64,000 nt of DNA, taken from assembly GCA_028826165.1 (NCBI GenBank), contig JAPDFW010000077.1, forward strand, positions 124,001 to 188,000, in the 5' to 3' direction. Below the pieces are notes generated by a model, which ran no database searches, was not told the DNA's origin, and worked only from the letters and a program-made list of their open reading frames with translations. Source of the DNA: Anaeramoeba ignava. Taxonomy: Eukaryota; Metamonada; Anaeramoebidae. Positions 45,007 through 54,746 of this stretch are shown here, piece after piece. The translations under genes were made by a program, and so were the position numbers. Within the stretch, counting starts at the first letter, position 1. The number at the start of each line of letters is the position of its first letter.

Positions 45007-46761
45007 ATGAATGAAATTATATTTTTTGGTTTAAATCGATATTCAAAACTTTTCAAAAATGAACCAGATAAAATAAAAAAACCAATTCAATTTAAATTTG
45101 AAAATGAAAATGAAAATGAAAATGAAAAACAAATTAAACAAATTTCATCAAATTATTTTTCAACAATTTTCCTTTTTAAAAATGGAAAAGCAATAGAATA
45201 TTCAAGAAATTCAATTCAAAAACCTGAAAAATTCAAATTGAAAATATTCAAAAAGTAATTGTTGGTTGGCAAAATGAAGCTATTTTAACAATAGAAGGAA
45301 ATGCATTTGCCAAAGGAAGAAATGCTAATCCAAAAAATCCAAATAAATTTATTAATATTTCATCATTAATTGAAGATCCAAATGATAGAATAATTCAAGA
45401 TATTATTTCAGGAGATAGTTCATTTTACTTATTAAGTTCAAATCAAAATGCTTATGGAATTGGTGATAATCATTTTAGTCAAATTGCTTTTAAATCAAAT
45501 AACAAAAAAAAAAGAAAATCAGAAAAACCAATTTTAATGATGAAAAATGTTTCTAAAATATTTTCAGGAAATTGTTCTCATGTTTTTCTTTTAAATTCAA
45601 ATCAAGAATTATTTGGATGTGGTAAAAATAATCATGGAACACTTGGATTAGGATATCGAAAAAAAGAAATTTTACAACCAATTCAAATTCAAAATATTCC
45701 AAAAGGCAAAATAATTGATATTCAATGTGGAAATGAACATTCAATAATGTTGATTGAAGATGAAAATCTAAAAAGAAAAATTTATTCATGTGGTTATTCT
45801 CGGATATAATGGACTTGGCAAAGGAGATAAATATACAAATAAATTTACTGAAATCAAATCATCTTTATTTGAAAATGATGATAATATTCTTGAAATTTCT
45901 GTTGGATATAATCATACTTTGATTTTAACATCCAATTCAAAATTGATTGGATTTGGAAATAATTATTATTTCCAATTAGGAACTGAAGATATAAAAAATC
46001 AATCAATTCCAATTCAAATTGAACTTCCTAAATTAAGATTTAATGAAGATATTTCTAATTATCATGTTTCTTGTGGATATTCTAATTCGTTTCTTTATTA
46101 TTCTTCTCCTTCTTTTTCCAATCTTGAAGAAGATTTGATAAAACTATTTAGAAGAAAAGAATTTTGTAATATTTCATTTAAAACCAAAAATGGAGAAATA
46201 ATTGAAGCTCATAAATTAATATTGAAATATAGATTAAATCAAAATCAAAATCAAATTGAAAAACTTCAAGAAATTATTTCAAATAAATCAATTAAAGAAT
46301 CAAATCAAATATTTGAAATGATTTATTCAAACAGAATAATAAATCCAAAATTATATTTTGAAATTAAAGAAATTATAAATTCCAATGAAAAAATAGAAGA
46401 AACAATGAAAAGAATTTATTTAAATGAAAATGAAAATGAAAAAGATTTTATAATTGAAAGAAAAGAAAAACAATATAAATTTCCCAAATTAATATTAATA
46501 ATGAGAAGTGAATTATATCGAGGAATGTTTTTATCTGTAACTGAAGATAAATCAAATAAAGTTACAGATTATAGTGAATTAAGTAATAAATCATTTCAAA
46601 TATTTGAATATTGGATTTATTCAAATCAAATAAAAGAAGAAATTCAAATTACACAAGAGATAATTGAAGAATTAGAAAGAGGAATTGATTATTTTCAATT
46701 AAATCAAACAAATCCAAATTTACTTGATTTATTAATTAACAAATTTAATAATCAAAATTAA
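45007..46761 (+). pseudogene. RCC1-BTB copy 4, two single-base frame breaks
   Basis: Homologous end to end to 43187-44947. The first frame stops at 45258: GAAAAATTCAAATTG has one A fewer than GAAAAAATTCAAATTG in the 48807 copy. The middle continues in the next frame to about 45809. There TGTGGTTATTCTCGGATATAATGG carries a compensating one-base difference near 45790, and the original frame resumes to 46761 (323 aa, with both BTB units intact). The two shifts cancel. Either this is a recent pseudogene or both sites are consensus errors. BTB unit 1 reads EFCNIS where others have EFCDIS. Confidence 0.7.
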
Positions 46762-46824
46762 AATTAAAAATTAAAATTAATTTTTTTCTTTTTTTCATTT
46801 TTCATTTTTCAGAAAATTAAGAAA

Positions 46825-48768
46825 ATGAAAAAACAATTATTAAATATTTGTAAAGAAAAAAATCCAAAAAATTTATTGGAAAAGATCAAATCATCAATCA
46901 AAAAGGGAACAGATATCAATGCCAAAACAAAATTAAATCAAACACCTTTACATTTGATTTGTCAATGGCAAAAAAAAAATTCAGTTGAAATTATTAAGTA
47001 TCTTGTTGAAAAAGGAACAGATATCAATGCCAAAACAAAATTAAATCAAACACCTTTACATTTGGTTTGCAAATTTCAAAAAAAAAATTCAGTTGAAATT
47101 ATCAAGTATTTTGTTGAAAAAGGAACAGATATCAATGCCAAAACAAAATTAAATCAAACACCTTTACATTTGGTTTGTCAATTTCAAAAAATAAATTCAG
47201 TTGAAATTATCAAGTATTTTGTTGAAAAAGGAACAGATATCAATGCCAAAACAAAATTAGATCAAACACCTTTACATTTGGTTTGTCAATGGCAAAGTCG
47301 AAAAGGTTTTGAAATTATCAAGTATCTTGTTGAAAAAGGAGCAGATATCAATGTCAAAACAACTGAAAATCAAACACCTTTACATTTGGTTTATCAATTT
47401 CAAAAAGTAAATTCTTTTGAAATTATCAAGTATCTTGTTGAAAAAGGAGCAGATGTAAATATACAAAATGTATTGGATGAAACAATACTGCATTTAGTTT
47501 GTAAGGATCATTCCCAAAAAGGAAATACTTGTGAAATGATGAGATTTCTTGTTGAGAAAGGAGCAAACGTAAACTCTCTGCAATATACAAAAGAAACACC
47601 TTTGCATTATATATTTCATTACCAAGAAAAAAATGTATTTGAAATGGTCAAGATTCTTGTTGAAAAAGGAGCAAACATAAATGCACAAAGTGAAAATAGC
47701 AAAAGTACTCCCTTTCATTTTGCTTTTTCACTTCCACGAAAGAATGTATTTAAAATTATCCAATATTTGATTCAAAATGGTGCTGATGTCAATATCAAAA
47801 CAGCACAAAACCGAACTCCTTTATACTTTGCAGCACAAAATAATCGTGAATATTTAATCGAAATTTTACTCTTGAACAATGCAAATATTTATGATTTGCT
47901 AGATACACAAATTAAACAAGAATATATAGATTTATTTACTCAAATTTACTCTTTTAATCAAGATTCACAAAACTTCTTAAAATCTAATGATAATTTTTCT
48001 GATTTGGGAATTAAATCAAATGATTCTTTTACTTTCCAAGCTCATCAACAAATTTTATTAATGAGATTGGATCAAAATGAAACAATTTTACAACAATTTA
48101 TCAAAAATTGTTCTCAGAAATCAAAAGAAACTGTTGAAATTGTGCTCAATTTTATTTATTCTGGAATTTATGATTTTGAAAATTTCTCCAAAATTTTAAC
48201 AGATTTTTTACATCTCCAAAATCGATACAACAAAGCTCTTAAAAATCATCTCAAATTAATCCTTCCTTTTGAACAATTCCATGAAGAAAACAAAGAAATT
48301 TCCAAAATAAAGGAAAATCATTTAAATAAAATAGAAAAACAAAAAGAAATCATTGAAAGCTTTTTCAAAGAAATTGGAATTGATTCAGATTGGATTGAAA
48401 AGAAATCAAGAAGAAAAGGAATATTGAAAGATTTTACAAAATTTTATCATCAAAATGAAACAAAAGATTTCACAATAATTGTTGACGAAAAAGAAATTAA
48501 GGTTCATAAATTAATTCTAATGATAAGAAGTGAATTATTCAAAGGAATGTTTCAATTAAATATTTCAGATAAATCAAATAAAGTTCACGACTACTCAAAA
48601 AAATCATTTGAAACAATTAATCAATTAATTTATTTCCTTTATCATGATGAATTTGAAGAAACAAAATTAAATAATCAAATTATTGAAGAACTTTATGATG
48701 TAAAAGATTACTATCAATTAAATCCAAATTCAATAATTGATTTAATTTTGTTTGATGGTTTAAAATAA
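46825..48768 (+). CDS. Ankyrin-repeat BTB protein
   Basis: 647 aa, single exon. Residues about 15-360 are some nine to ten ankyrin repeats (TPLHLVCQ, EIIKYLVEKGTDINAK). The first four are almost identical at the DNA level, with a period of about 105 bp, so they amplified recently. A degenerate BTB-like part (SFTFQAHQQILLMRL, then IYSGIYDFE) and a C-terminal BTB (DFTIIVDEKEIKVHKLILMI, then RSELFKGMF and SNKVHDYSKKSF) follow. The C-terminal BTB is of the same type as in the neighbouring RCC1-BTB genes. The gene thus looks like a propeller-for-ankyrin swap within one BTB family. Partner and target are unknown. Confidence 0.8.
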   Translation: MKKQLLNICKEKNPKNLLEKIKSSIKKGTDINAKTKLNQTPLHLICQWQKKNSVEIIKYLVEKGTDINAKTKLNQTPLHLVCKFQKKNSVEIIKYFVEKGTDINAKTKLNQTPLHLVCQFQKINSVEIIKYFVEKGTDINAKTKLDQTPLHLVCQWQSRKGFEIIKYLVEKGADINVKTTENQTPLHLVYQFQKVNSFEIIKYLVEKGADVNIQNVLDETILHLVCKDHSQKGNTCEMMRFLVEKGANVNSLQYTKETPLHYIFHYQEKNVFEMVKILVEKGANINAQSENSKSTPFHFAFSLPRKNVFKIIQYLIQNGADVNIKTAQNRTPLYFAAQNNREYLIEILLLNNANIYDLLDTQIKQEYIDLFTQIYSFNQDSQNFLKSNDNFSDLGIKSNDSFTFQAHQQILLMRLDQNETILQQFIKNCSQKSKETVEIVLNFIYSGIYDFENFSKILTDFLHLQNRYNKALKNHLKLILPFEQFHEENKEISKIKENHLNKIEKQKEIIESFFKEIGIDSDWIEKKSRRKGILKDFTKFYHQNETKDFTIIVDEKEIKVHKLILMIRSELFKGMFQLNISDKSNKVHDYSKKSFETINQLIYFLYHDEFEETKLNNQIIEELYDVKDYYQLNPNSIIDLILFDGLK

Positions 48769-48806
48769 AATTCAAAATCATTTTTTCATTTTTTTCTTTT
48801 CAGAAA

Positions 48807-50429
48807 ATGAATGATTGTTTATTTTTGGGTTTAAATAAAAATCCAAAACTTTTCAAAAATGAACCAAATACAATAAAAAAACCAATTCAATTTAAATTTG
48901 AAAATGAAAATGAAAATGAAAAACAAATTAAACAAATTTCAACAGGTCATTTATCAACAATTTTCCTTTTTAAAAATGGAAAAGCAATAGAATATTTAAA
49001 TCAAAATGATTCAAATCCAAATCCTGAAAAAATTCAAATTGAAGAAAATATTCAAAAAGTAACTGTTGGTCATGGAAATGAAGCTGTTTTAACAATAGAA
49101 GGAAATGTATTTGCCAAAGGAGATTATATTAATTCAAAAAATCCAAATGAATTTATCAATATTTCATCATTAATTGAAGATCCAAATGATAAAGTAATTG
49201 AAGATATTGTTTCAGGAAGATTTTCAATTTACTTATTAACTTCAAATCAAAATGCTTATGGAATTGGCTCAAATGGTTCTAGTCAACTTGGTTCTAAAAC
49301 ACTTTCAAAAACAGAAAAACCAATTTTAATGATGAAAAATGTTTCTAAAATATTTTCAGGAAATTCTTCAAGTTTTGTTTTTCTTTTAAATTCAAATCAA
49401 GAATTATTTGGATGTGGTAATAATTTCAATGGTCAACTTGGATTTGGATCAAAAAAGAAAATACGAAAAAAACTAAAAAAAATCCAAAATATTCCAAAAG
49501 GCAAAATAATTGATATTCAATGTGGATATGCTTATTCAATAATGTTGGTTGAAAATGAAAATCAAAATCAAAATCCAAAAAGAAAACTTTATTCATGTGG
49601 AAGTTATCATTATAATGGACTTGGCAAAGAATACGAAGATACTTATGAATTTACTAAAATAAAATCATCTTTATTTGAAAATGATGATATTATTGAAATT
49701 TCTTGTGGATATAATCATACTTTGATTTTAACTTCCAATAATAAAATGATAGTATTTGGAAGCAATTTAAATGGTGAATTAGGAACTGGAGATACAAAAA
49801 AGCAAAAAATTCCAAACCAAATTGAACTTCCTAAATTAAGATTTAATGAAAATATTTCCAATTATCATGTTTCTTGTGGATATCATAAATCATTTATTTA
49901 TAGTTACTCTTCTTTTTCCAATCTTGAAGAAGATTTGATAAAATTATTTAAAAGAAAAGAATTTTGTGATATTTCATTTAAAACAGAAAATGGAGAAATA
50001 ATTGAAGCTCATAAATTAATATTAAAATATAGATTAAATGAAAATCAAAATCAAATTGAAAAACTTCAAGAAATTATTTCAAAAAAATCAATTAAAGAAT
50101 CAAATCAAATATTTGAAATGATTTATTCAAACAGAATAATAAATCCAAAATTATATTCTGAAATTAAAGAAATTATAAATTCTAATGAAAAAATTGAAGA
50201 AACAATGAAAAGAATTTATTTAAATGAAAATGAAAATGAAAAAGATTTTATTATTGAAAGAAAAGAAAAACAATATAAATTTCCTAAATTGATATTAATA
50301 ATGAGAAGTGAATTATATCGAGGAATGTTTTTATCTGTAACTGAAGATAAATCAAATAAAGTTACAGATTATAGTGAATTAAGTAATAAATCATTTCAAA
50401 TATTTGAATATTGGATTTTTATCAAATAA
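48807..50429 (+). CDS. RCC1-BTB protein 5, truncated in the second BTB
   Basis: 540 aa, opening MNDCLFLGLNKNPKLFKNE with three GAAAAT units, then RCC1 blades (AYGIGSNGSSQLGSK, LFGCGNNFNGQLGFG). BTB-like unit 1 and BTB unit 2 follow as far as FEYWIFIK. Intact copies continue FEYWIYSNQIK for about 45 more residues. The nucleotide remnant of that end is recognisable to about 50545 but carries several indels, starting with an extra T and lost bases at about 50416-50440. A 540-aa product is possible; the missing end is the last helix pair of the BTB unit. The blade region here differs from the near-identical block shared by copies 3, 4, 6 and 7. Confidence 0.7.
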   Translation: MNDCLFLGLNKNPKLFKNEPNTIKKPIQFKFENENENEKQIKQISTGHLSTIFLFKNGKAIEYLNQNDSNPNPEKIQIEENIQKVTVGHGNEAVLTIEGNVFAKGDYINSKNPNEFINISSLIEDPNDKVIEDIVSGRFSIYLLTSNQNAYGIGSNGSSQLGSKTLSKTEKPILMMKNVSKIFSGNSSSFVFLLNSNQELFGCGNNFNGQLGFGSKKKIRKKLKKIQNIPKGKIIDIQCGYAYSIMLVENENQNQNPKRKLYSCGSYHYNGLGKEYEDTYEFTKIKSSLFENDDIIEISCGYNHTLILTSNNKMIVFGSNLNGELGTGDTKKQKIPNQIELPKLRFNENISNYHVSCGYHKSFIYSYSSFSNLEEDLIKLFKRKEFCDISFKTENGEIIEAHKLILKYRLNENQNQIEKLQEIISKKSIKESNQIFEMIYSNRIINPKLYSEIKEIINSNEKIEETMKRIYLNENENEKDFIIERKEKQYKFPKLILIMRSELYRGMFLSVTEDKSNKVTDYSELSNKSFQIFEYWIFIK

Positions 50430-50652
50430 AAATCAAATTAAAAAGAAGAAAATTCAAATTACAATTGAAATTATTGATGAACTAAAACAGGAATTGATTT
50501 ATTTTCAATTAAATCAAAAACAAATAAAAATTTAATTAAAATTTATTAAAATTAAAATTAAAAATTAAAAATAAAATCAAAATCAAAATCAAAATTAAAA
50601 ATTTTTTTCATTTTTTCATTTTTTCATTTTTTCATTTTTTTCTTTTTCGAAA

Positions 50653-52458
50653 ATGAATGATTGTTTATTTTTTGGTTATAATCAATATCCAAAACTTATC
50701 AAAAATGAACCAGATAAAATAACAAAACCAATTCAATTTAAATTTGAAAATGAAAATGAAAATGAAAATGAAAATGAAAATGAAAATGAAAATGAAAATG
50801 AAAATGAAAATGAAAATGAAAAACAAATTAAACAAATTTCATCAAGTTCTTTTTCAACAATTTTCCTTTTTAAAAATGGAAAAGCAATAGAATATTTAAA
50901 TGATTCAAATCAAAATCCTCAAAAAATCCAAATTAAAGAAAATATTCAAAAAGTAACTGTTGGTTATCAAAATGAAGCTTTTTTAACAAAAGAAGGAAAT
51001 GTATTTGCCAAAGGAAGACATGTTAATTCAAAAAATCCAAATAAATTTATCAATATTTCATCATTAATTGAAGATCCAAATGATAGAGTAATTCAAGATG
51101 TTGTTTCAGGATACAATTCAATTTACTTATTAACTTCAAATCAAAATGCTTATGGAATTGGTGATAATCATTTTAGTCAAATTGCTTTTCAATCAAATAA
51201 CAAAAAAAAAAGAAAATCAGAAAAACCAATTTTAATGATGAAAAATGTTTCTAAAATATTTTCAGGAAATTGTTCTCATGTTTTTCTTTTAAATTCAAAT
51301 CAAGAATTATTTGGATGCGGTAAAAATAATCATGGAACACTTGGATTAGGATATCGAAAAAAAGAAATTTTACAACCAATTCAAATTCAAAATATTCCAA
51401 AAGGTAAAATAATTGATATCCAAATCGGATTTGAACATTCAATAATTTTGATTGAAGATGAAAATCTAAAAAGAAAACTTTATTCATGTGGAGATGATGA
51501 TTATAATGGACTTGGCAAAGGAGATAAATATACAAATAAATTTACTGAAATCAAATCATCTTTATTTGAAAATGATAATATTCTTGAATTTTCTGTTGGA
51601 ACTAATCATACTTTGATTTTAACATCCAATAATAAAATGATAGGATTTGGATATAATTATTCTGATCAATTAGGAACTGAAGATACAAATCATCAATTAA
51701 TTCCAATTCAAATTGAACTTCCTAAATTAAGATTTAATGAAGATATTTCTAATTATCATATTTATTGTGGATATCTCAAATCATTTCTTTATTATTCTCC
51801 TCCTTCTTTTTCCAATCTTGAAGAAGATTTGATAAAATTATTTAAAAGAAAAGAATTTTGTGATATTTCATTTAAAACCAAAAATGGAGAAATAATTGAA
51901 GCTCATAAATTAATATTAAAATATAGATTAAATCAAAATCAAAATCAAATTGAAAAACTTCAAGAAATTATTTCAAATAAATCAATTAAAGAATCAAATC
52001 AAATATTTGAAATGATTTATTCAAATAATTCCAAAATAAATCCAATATTATATTCTGAAATTAAAGAAATTATAAATTTAAATGAAAAAATTGAAGAAAC
52101 AATGAAAAGAATTTATTTAAATGAAAATGAAAATGAAAAAGATTTTATAATTGAAAAAAAAGAAAAACAATATAAATTTCCAAAATTAATATTAATAATG
52201 AGAAGTGAATTATATCGAGGAATGTTTTTATCTGTAATAAATGATACTTCAAATAAAGTTACAGATTATAGTGAATTAAGTAATAAATCATTTCAAATAT
52301 TTGAATATTGGATTTATTCAAATCAAATTAAAGATGAAATTCAAATTACACAAGAAATTATTGATGAACTAGAAACAGGAATTGATTATTTTCAATTAAA
52401 TCAAACAAATCCAAATTTATTTGATTTATTAATTAAGAAATTTAAAAATCAAAATTAA
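50653..52458 (+). CDS. RCC1-BTB protein 6 (intact)
   Basis: 601 aa, single exon. It starts MNDCLFFGYNQYPKLIKNE and carries the longest (EN)n tract of the cluster (about eleven GAAAAT hexamers at 50747-50818). RCC1 blades, BTB-like unit 1 (EFCDISFKTKNGEIIEAHKL) and BTB unit 2 (FPKLILIMRSELYRGMF) follow in the family order. The middle block is close to identical to copies 3, 4 and 7. It differs from them in blade 5 (NYSDQLGTEDTNHQ) and in SVINDTSNKV, so the copies are mosaics. Preceded by repeated TTTTTTCA. Confidence 0.82.
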   Translation: MNDCLFFGYNQYPKLIKNEPDKITKPIQFKFENENENENENENENENENENENENEKQIKQISSSSFSTIFLFKNGKAIEYLNDSNQNPQKIQIKENIQKVTVGYQNEAFLTKEGNVFAKGRHVNSKNPNKFINISSLIEDPNDRVIQDVVSGYNSIYLLTSNQNAYGIGDNHFSQIAFQSNNKKKRKSEKPILMMKNVSKIFSGNCSHVFLLNSNQELFGCGKNNHGTLGLGYRKKEILQPIQIQNIPKGKIIDIQIGFEHSIILIEDENLKRKLYSCGDDDYNGLGKGDKYTNKFTEIKSSLFENDNILEFSVGTNHTLILTSNNKMIGFGYNYSDQLGTEDTNHQLIPIQIELPKLRFNEDISNYHIYCGYLKSFLYYSPPSFSNLEEDLIKLFKRKEFCDISFKTKNGEIIEAHKLILKYRLNQNQNQIEKLQEIISNKSIKESNQIFEMIYSNNSKINPILYSEIKEIINLNEKIEETMKRIYLNENENEKDFIIEKKEKQYKFPKLILIMRSELYRGMFLSVINDTSNKVTDYSELSNKSFQIFEYWIYSNQIKDEIQITQEIIDELETGIDYFQLNQTNPNLFDLLIKKFKNQN

Positions 52459-52589
52459 AATTAAAATTAAAATTAAAATTAAAATTAAAATCAAAAATTA
52501 ATAATTAAAATTAAAATCAAAAATTAAAATTAAAATTAAAATTAAAATTAAAAATTTTTTTCATTTTTTCATTTTTTTCTTTTCAGAAA

Positions 52590-54359
52590 ATGAATGAAAT
52601 TATATTTTTTGGTGATAATCAATTTCCAAAACTTATCAAAAATGAGCCAAATAAAATAACAAAACCAATTCAATTTAAATTTGAAAATGAAAATGAAAAT
52701 GAAAATGAAAATGAAAATGAAAATGAAAATGAAAAACAAATTAAACAAATTTCATCAGGTTATTTTTCAACAATTTTCCTTTTTAAAAATGGAAAAGCAA
52801 TAGAATATTCAAGAGATTCAAATCAAAATCCTCAAAAAGTCCAAATTGAAAATATTCAAAAAGTAATTGTTGGTTATCAAAATGAAGCTTTTTTAACAAT
52901 AGAAGGAAATGTATTTGCCAAAGGAAGACATGTTAATTCAAAAAATCCAAATAGATTTATCAATATTTCATCATTAATTGAAGATCCAAATGATAGAGTA
53001 ATTCAAGATATTGTTTCAGGAGAAAGTTCAATTTACTTATTAAGTTCAAATCAAAATGCTTATGGAATTGGTGATAATCATTTTAGTCAAATTGCTTTTC
53101 AATCAAATAACAAAAAAAAAAGAAAATCACAAAAACCAATTTTAATGATGAAAAATGTTTCTAAAATATTTTCAGGAAATTGTTCTCATGTTTTTCTTTT
53201 AAATTCAAATCAAGAATTATTTGGATGTGGTAAAAATAATCATGGAACACTTGGATTAGGATATCGAAAAAAAGAAATTTTACAACCAATTCAAATTAAA
53301 AATATTCCAAAAGGTAAAATAATTGATATCCAAATCGGATGTGAACATTCAATAATGTTGATTGAAGATGAAAATCTAAAAAGAAAACTTTATTCATGTG
53401 GAGATAATGATTATAATGGACTTGGCAAAGGAGATAAATATACAAATGAATTTACTGAAATCAAATCACCTTTATTTGAAAATGATGATAATATTCTTGA
53501 ATTTTCTTGTGGATATAATCATACTTTGATTTTAACATCCAATAATAAAATAATAGGATTTGGATATAACTATGATGGTCAATTAGAAATAGAAGGTACA
53601 AACCATCAATTAATTCCAATTCAAATTGAACTTCCTAAATTAAGATTTAATGAAGATATTTCTAATTATCATATTTATTGTGGATATCTTAAATCATTTA
53701 TTTATTATTCTGCTCCTTCTTTTTCCAATCTTGAAGAAGATCTGATAAAATTATTTGAAAGAAAAGAATTTTGTGATATTTCATTTAAAACAGAAAATGG
53801 AGAAATAATTGAAGCTCATAAATTAATATTGAAATATAGATTAAATGAAAATCAAAATCAAATTGAAAAACTTCAAGAAATTATTTCAAATAAATCAATT
53901 AAAGAATCAAATCAAATATTTGAAATGATTTATTCAAATAATTCCAAAATAAATCCAATATTATATTCTGAAATTAAAGAAATTATAAATTTAAATGAAA
54001 AAATAGAAGAAACAATGAAAAGAATTTATTTAAATGAAAATGAAAAAGATTTTATAATTGAAAGAAAAGAAAAACAATATAAATTTCCTAAATTAATATT
54101 AATAATGAGAAGTGAATTATATCGAGGAATGTTTTTATCTGTAACTGAAGATAAATCTAATAAAGTTACAGATTATAGTGAATTAAGTAATAAATCATTT
54201 CAAATATTTGAATATTGGATTTATTCAAATCAAATTAAAGATGAAATTAAAATTACACAAGAAATTATTGATGAACTAGAAACAGGAATTGATTATTTTC
54301 AATTAAATCAAACAAATCCAAATTTATTTGATTTATTAATTAAAAAATTTAATAATTAA
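52590..54359 (+). CDS. RCC1-BTB protein 7 (intact)
   Basis: 589 aa, single exon, starting MNEIIFFGDNQFPKLIKNE, with about seven GAAAAT units in the (EN)n tract. Domain order is as in copy 6, which it resembles most closely over the whole length (shared KAIEYS/KGRHVNSKNPN and IYSNNSKINPILYSEIKE). BTB unit 1 reads ERKEFCDISFKTENGE. A TTTTTTCATTTTTTCATTTTTTTC leader precedes it. Confidence 0.82.
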   Translation: MNEIIFFGDNQFPKLIKNEPNKITKPIQFKFENENENENENENENENEKQIKQISSGYFSTIFLFKNGKAIEYSRDSNQNPQKVQIENIQKVIVGYQNEAFLTIEGNVFAKGRHVNSKNPNRFINISSLIEDPNDRVIQDIVSGESSIYLLSSNQNAYGIGDNHFSQIAFQSNNKKKRKSQKPILMMKNVSKIFSGNCSHVFLLNSNQELFGCGKNNHGTLGLGYRKKEILQPIQIKNIPKGKIIDIQIGCEHSIMLIEDENLKRKLYSCGDNDYNGLGKGDKYTNEFTEIKSPLFENDDNILEFSCGYNHTLILTSNNKIIGFGYNYDGQLEIEGTNHQLIPIQIELPKLRFNEDISNYHIYCGYLKSFIYYSAPSFSNLEEDLIKLFERKEFCDISFKTENGEIIEAHKLILKYRLNENQNQIEKLQEIISNKSIKESNQIFEMIYSNNSKINPILYSEIKEIINLNEKIEETMKRIYLNENEKDFIIERKEKQYKFPKLILIMRSELYRGMFLSVTEDKSNKVTDYSELSNKSFQIFEYWIYSNQIKDEIKITQEIIDELETGIDYFQLNQTNPNLFDLLIKKFNN

Positions 54360-54610
54360 AATCAAAATTAAAATTAAAATCAAAATTAAATTTAAAATTA
54401 AAATTAAAATTAAAATCAAAATTAAAATTAAAAATTAAAATTAAAATTGAAATTGAAATTAAAATTAAAATTGAAATTAAAATCAAAATCAAAAATCAAA
54501 ATTAAAATTAAAATTTAATATTAAAATTAAAATTAAAATCAAAATTAAAATTAAAATTAAAATTAAAATTAAAATTAAAATCAAAAATCAAAATTAAAAT
54601 TTTTAATTTA
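54360..54610. repeat. AAAATT/AAAATC simple repeat after RCC1-BTB 7
   Basis: About 250 bp of AAAATT, AAAATC and GAAATT hexamers without coding potential. The following 54610-54746 is T-rich with TTTTTTTTCCTCATTTTG, the leader of the next copy. Confidence 0.7.
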
Positions 54611-54746
54611 CTCGAACTAAAAATCCAACTCAACAAATAAAAAATTTTGATTAATTTTTTTTGAAACCATTTTTTTTAAAATCATTTTTTTTCCTCATTT
54701 TGTTTTATTTTTTTTTTTTTAAACATTACAAACTTTACAATAAATC

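Noticed and set aside
47494-47718. Minus-strand ORF over the ankyrin gene
   Set aside because: It is a shadow of the ankyrin repeats in antisense. The same goes for minus ORFs at 45553-45789, 51251-51535 and 55115-55411 over RCC1 blades.
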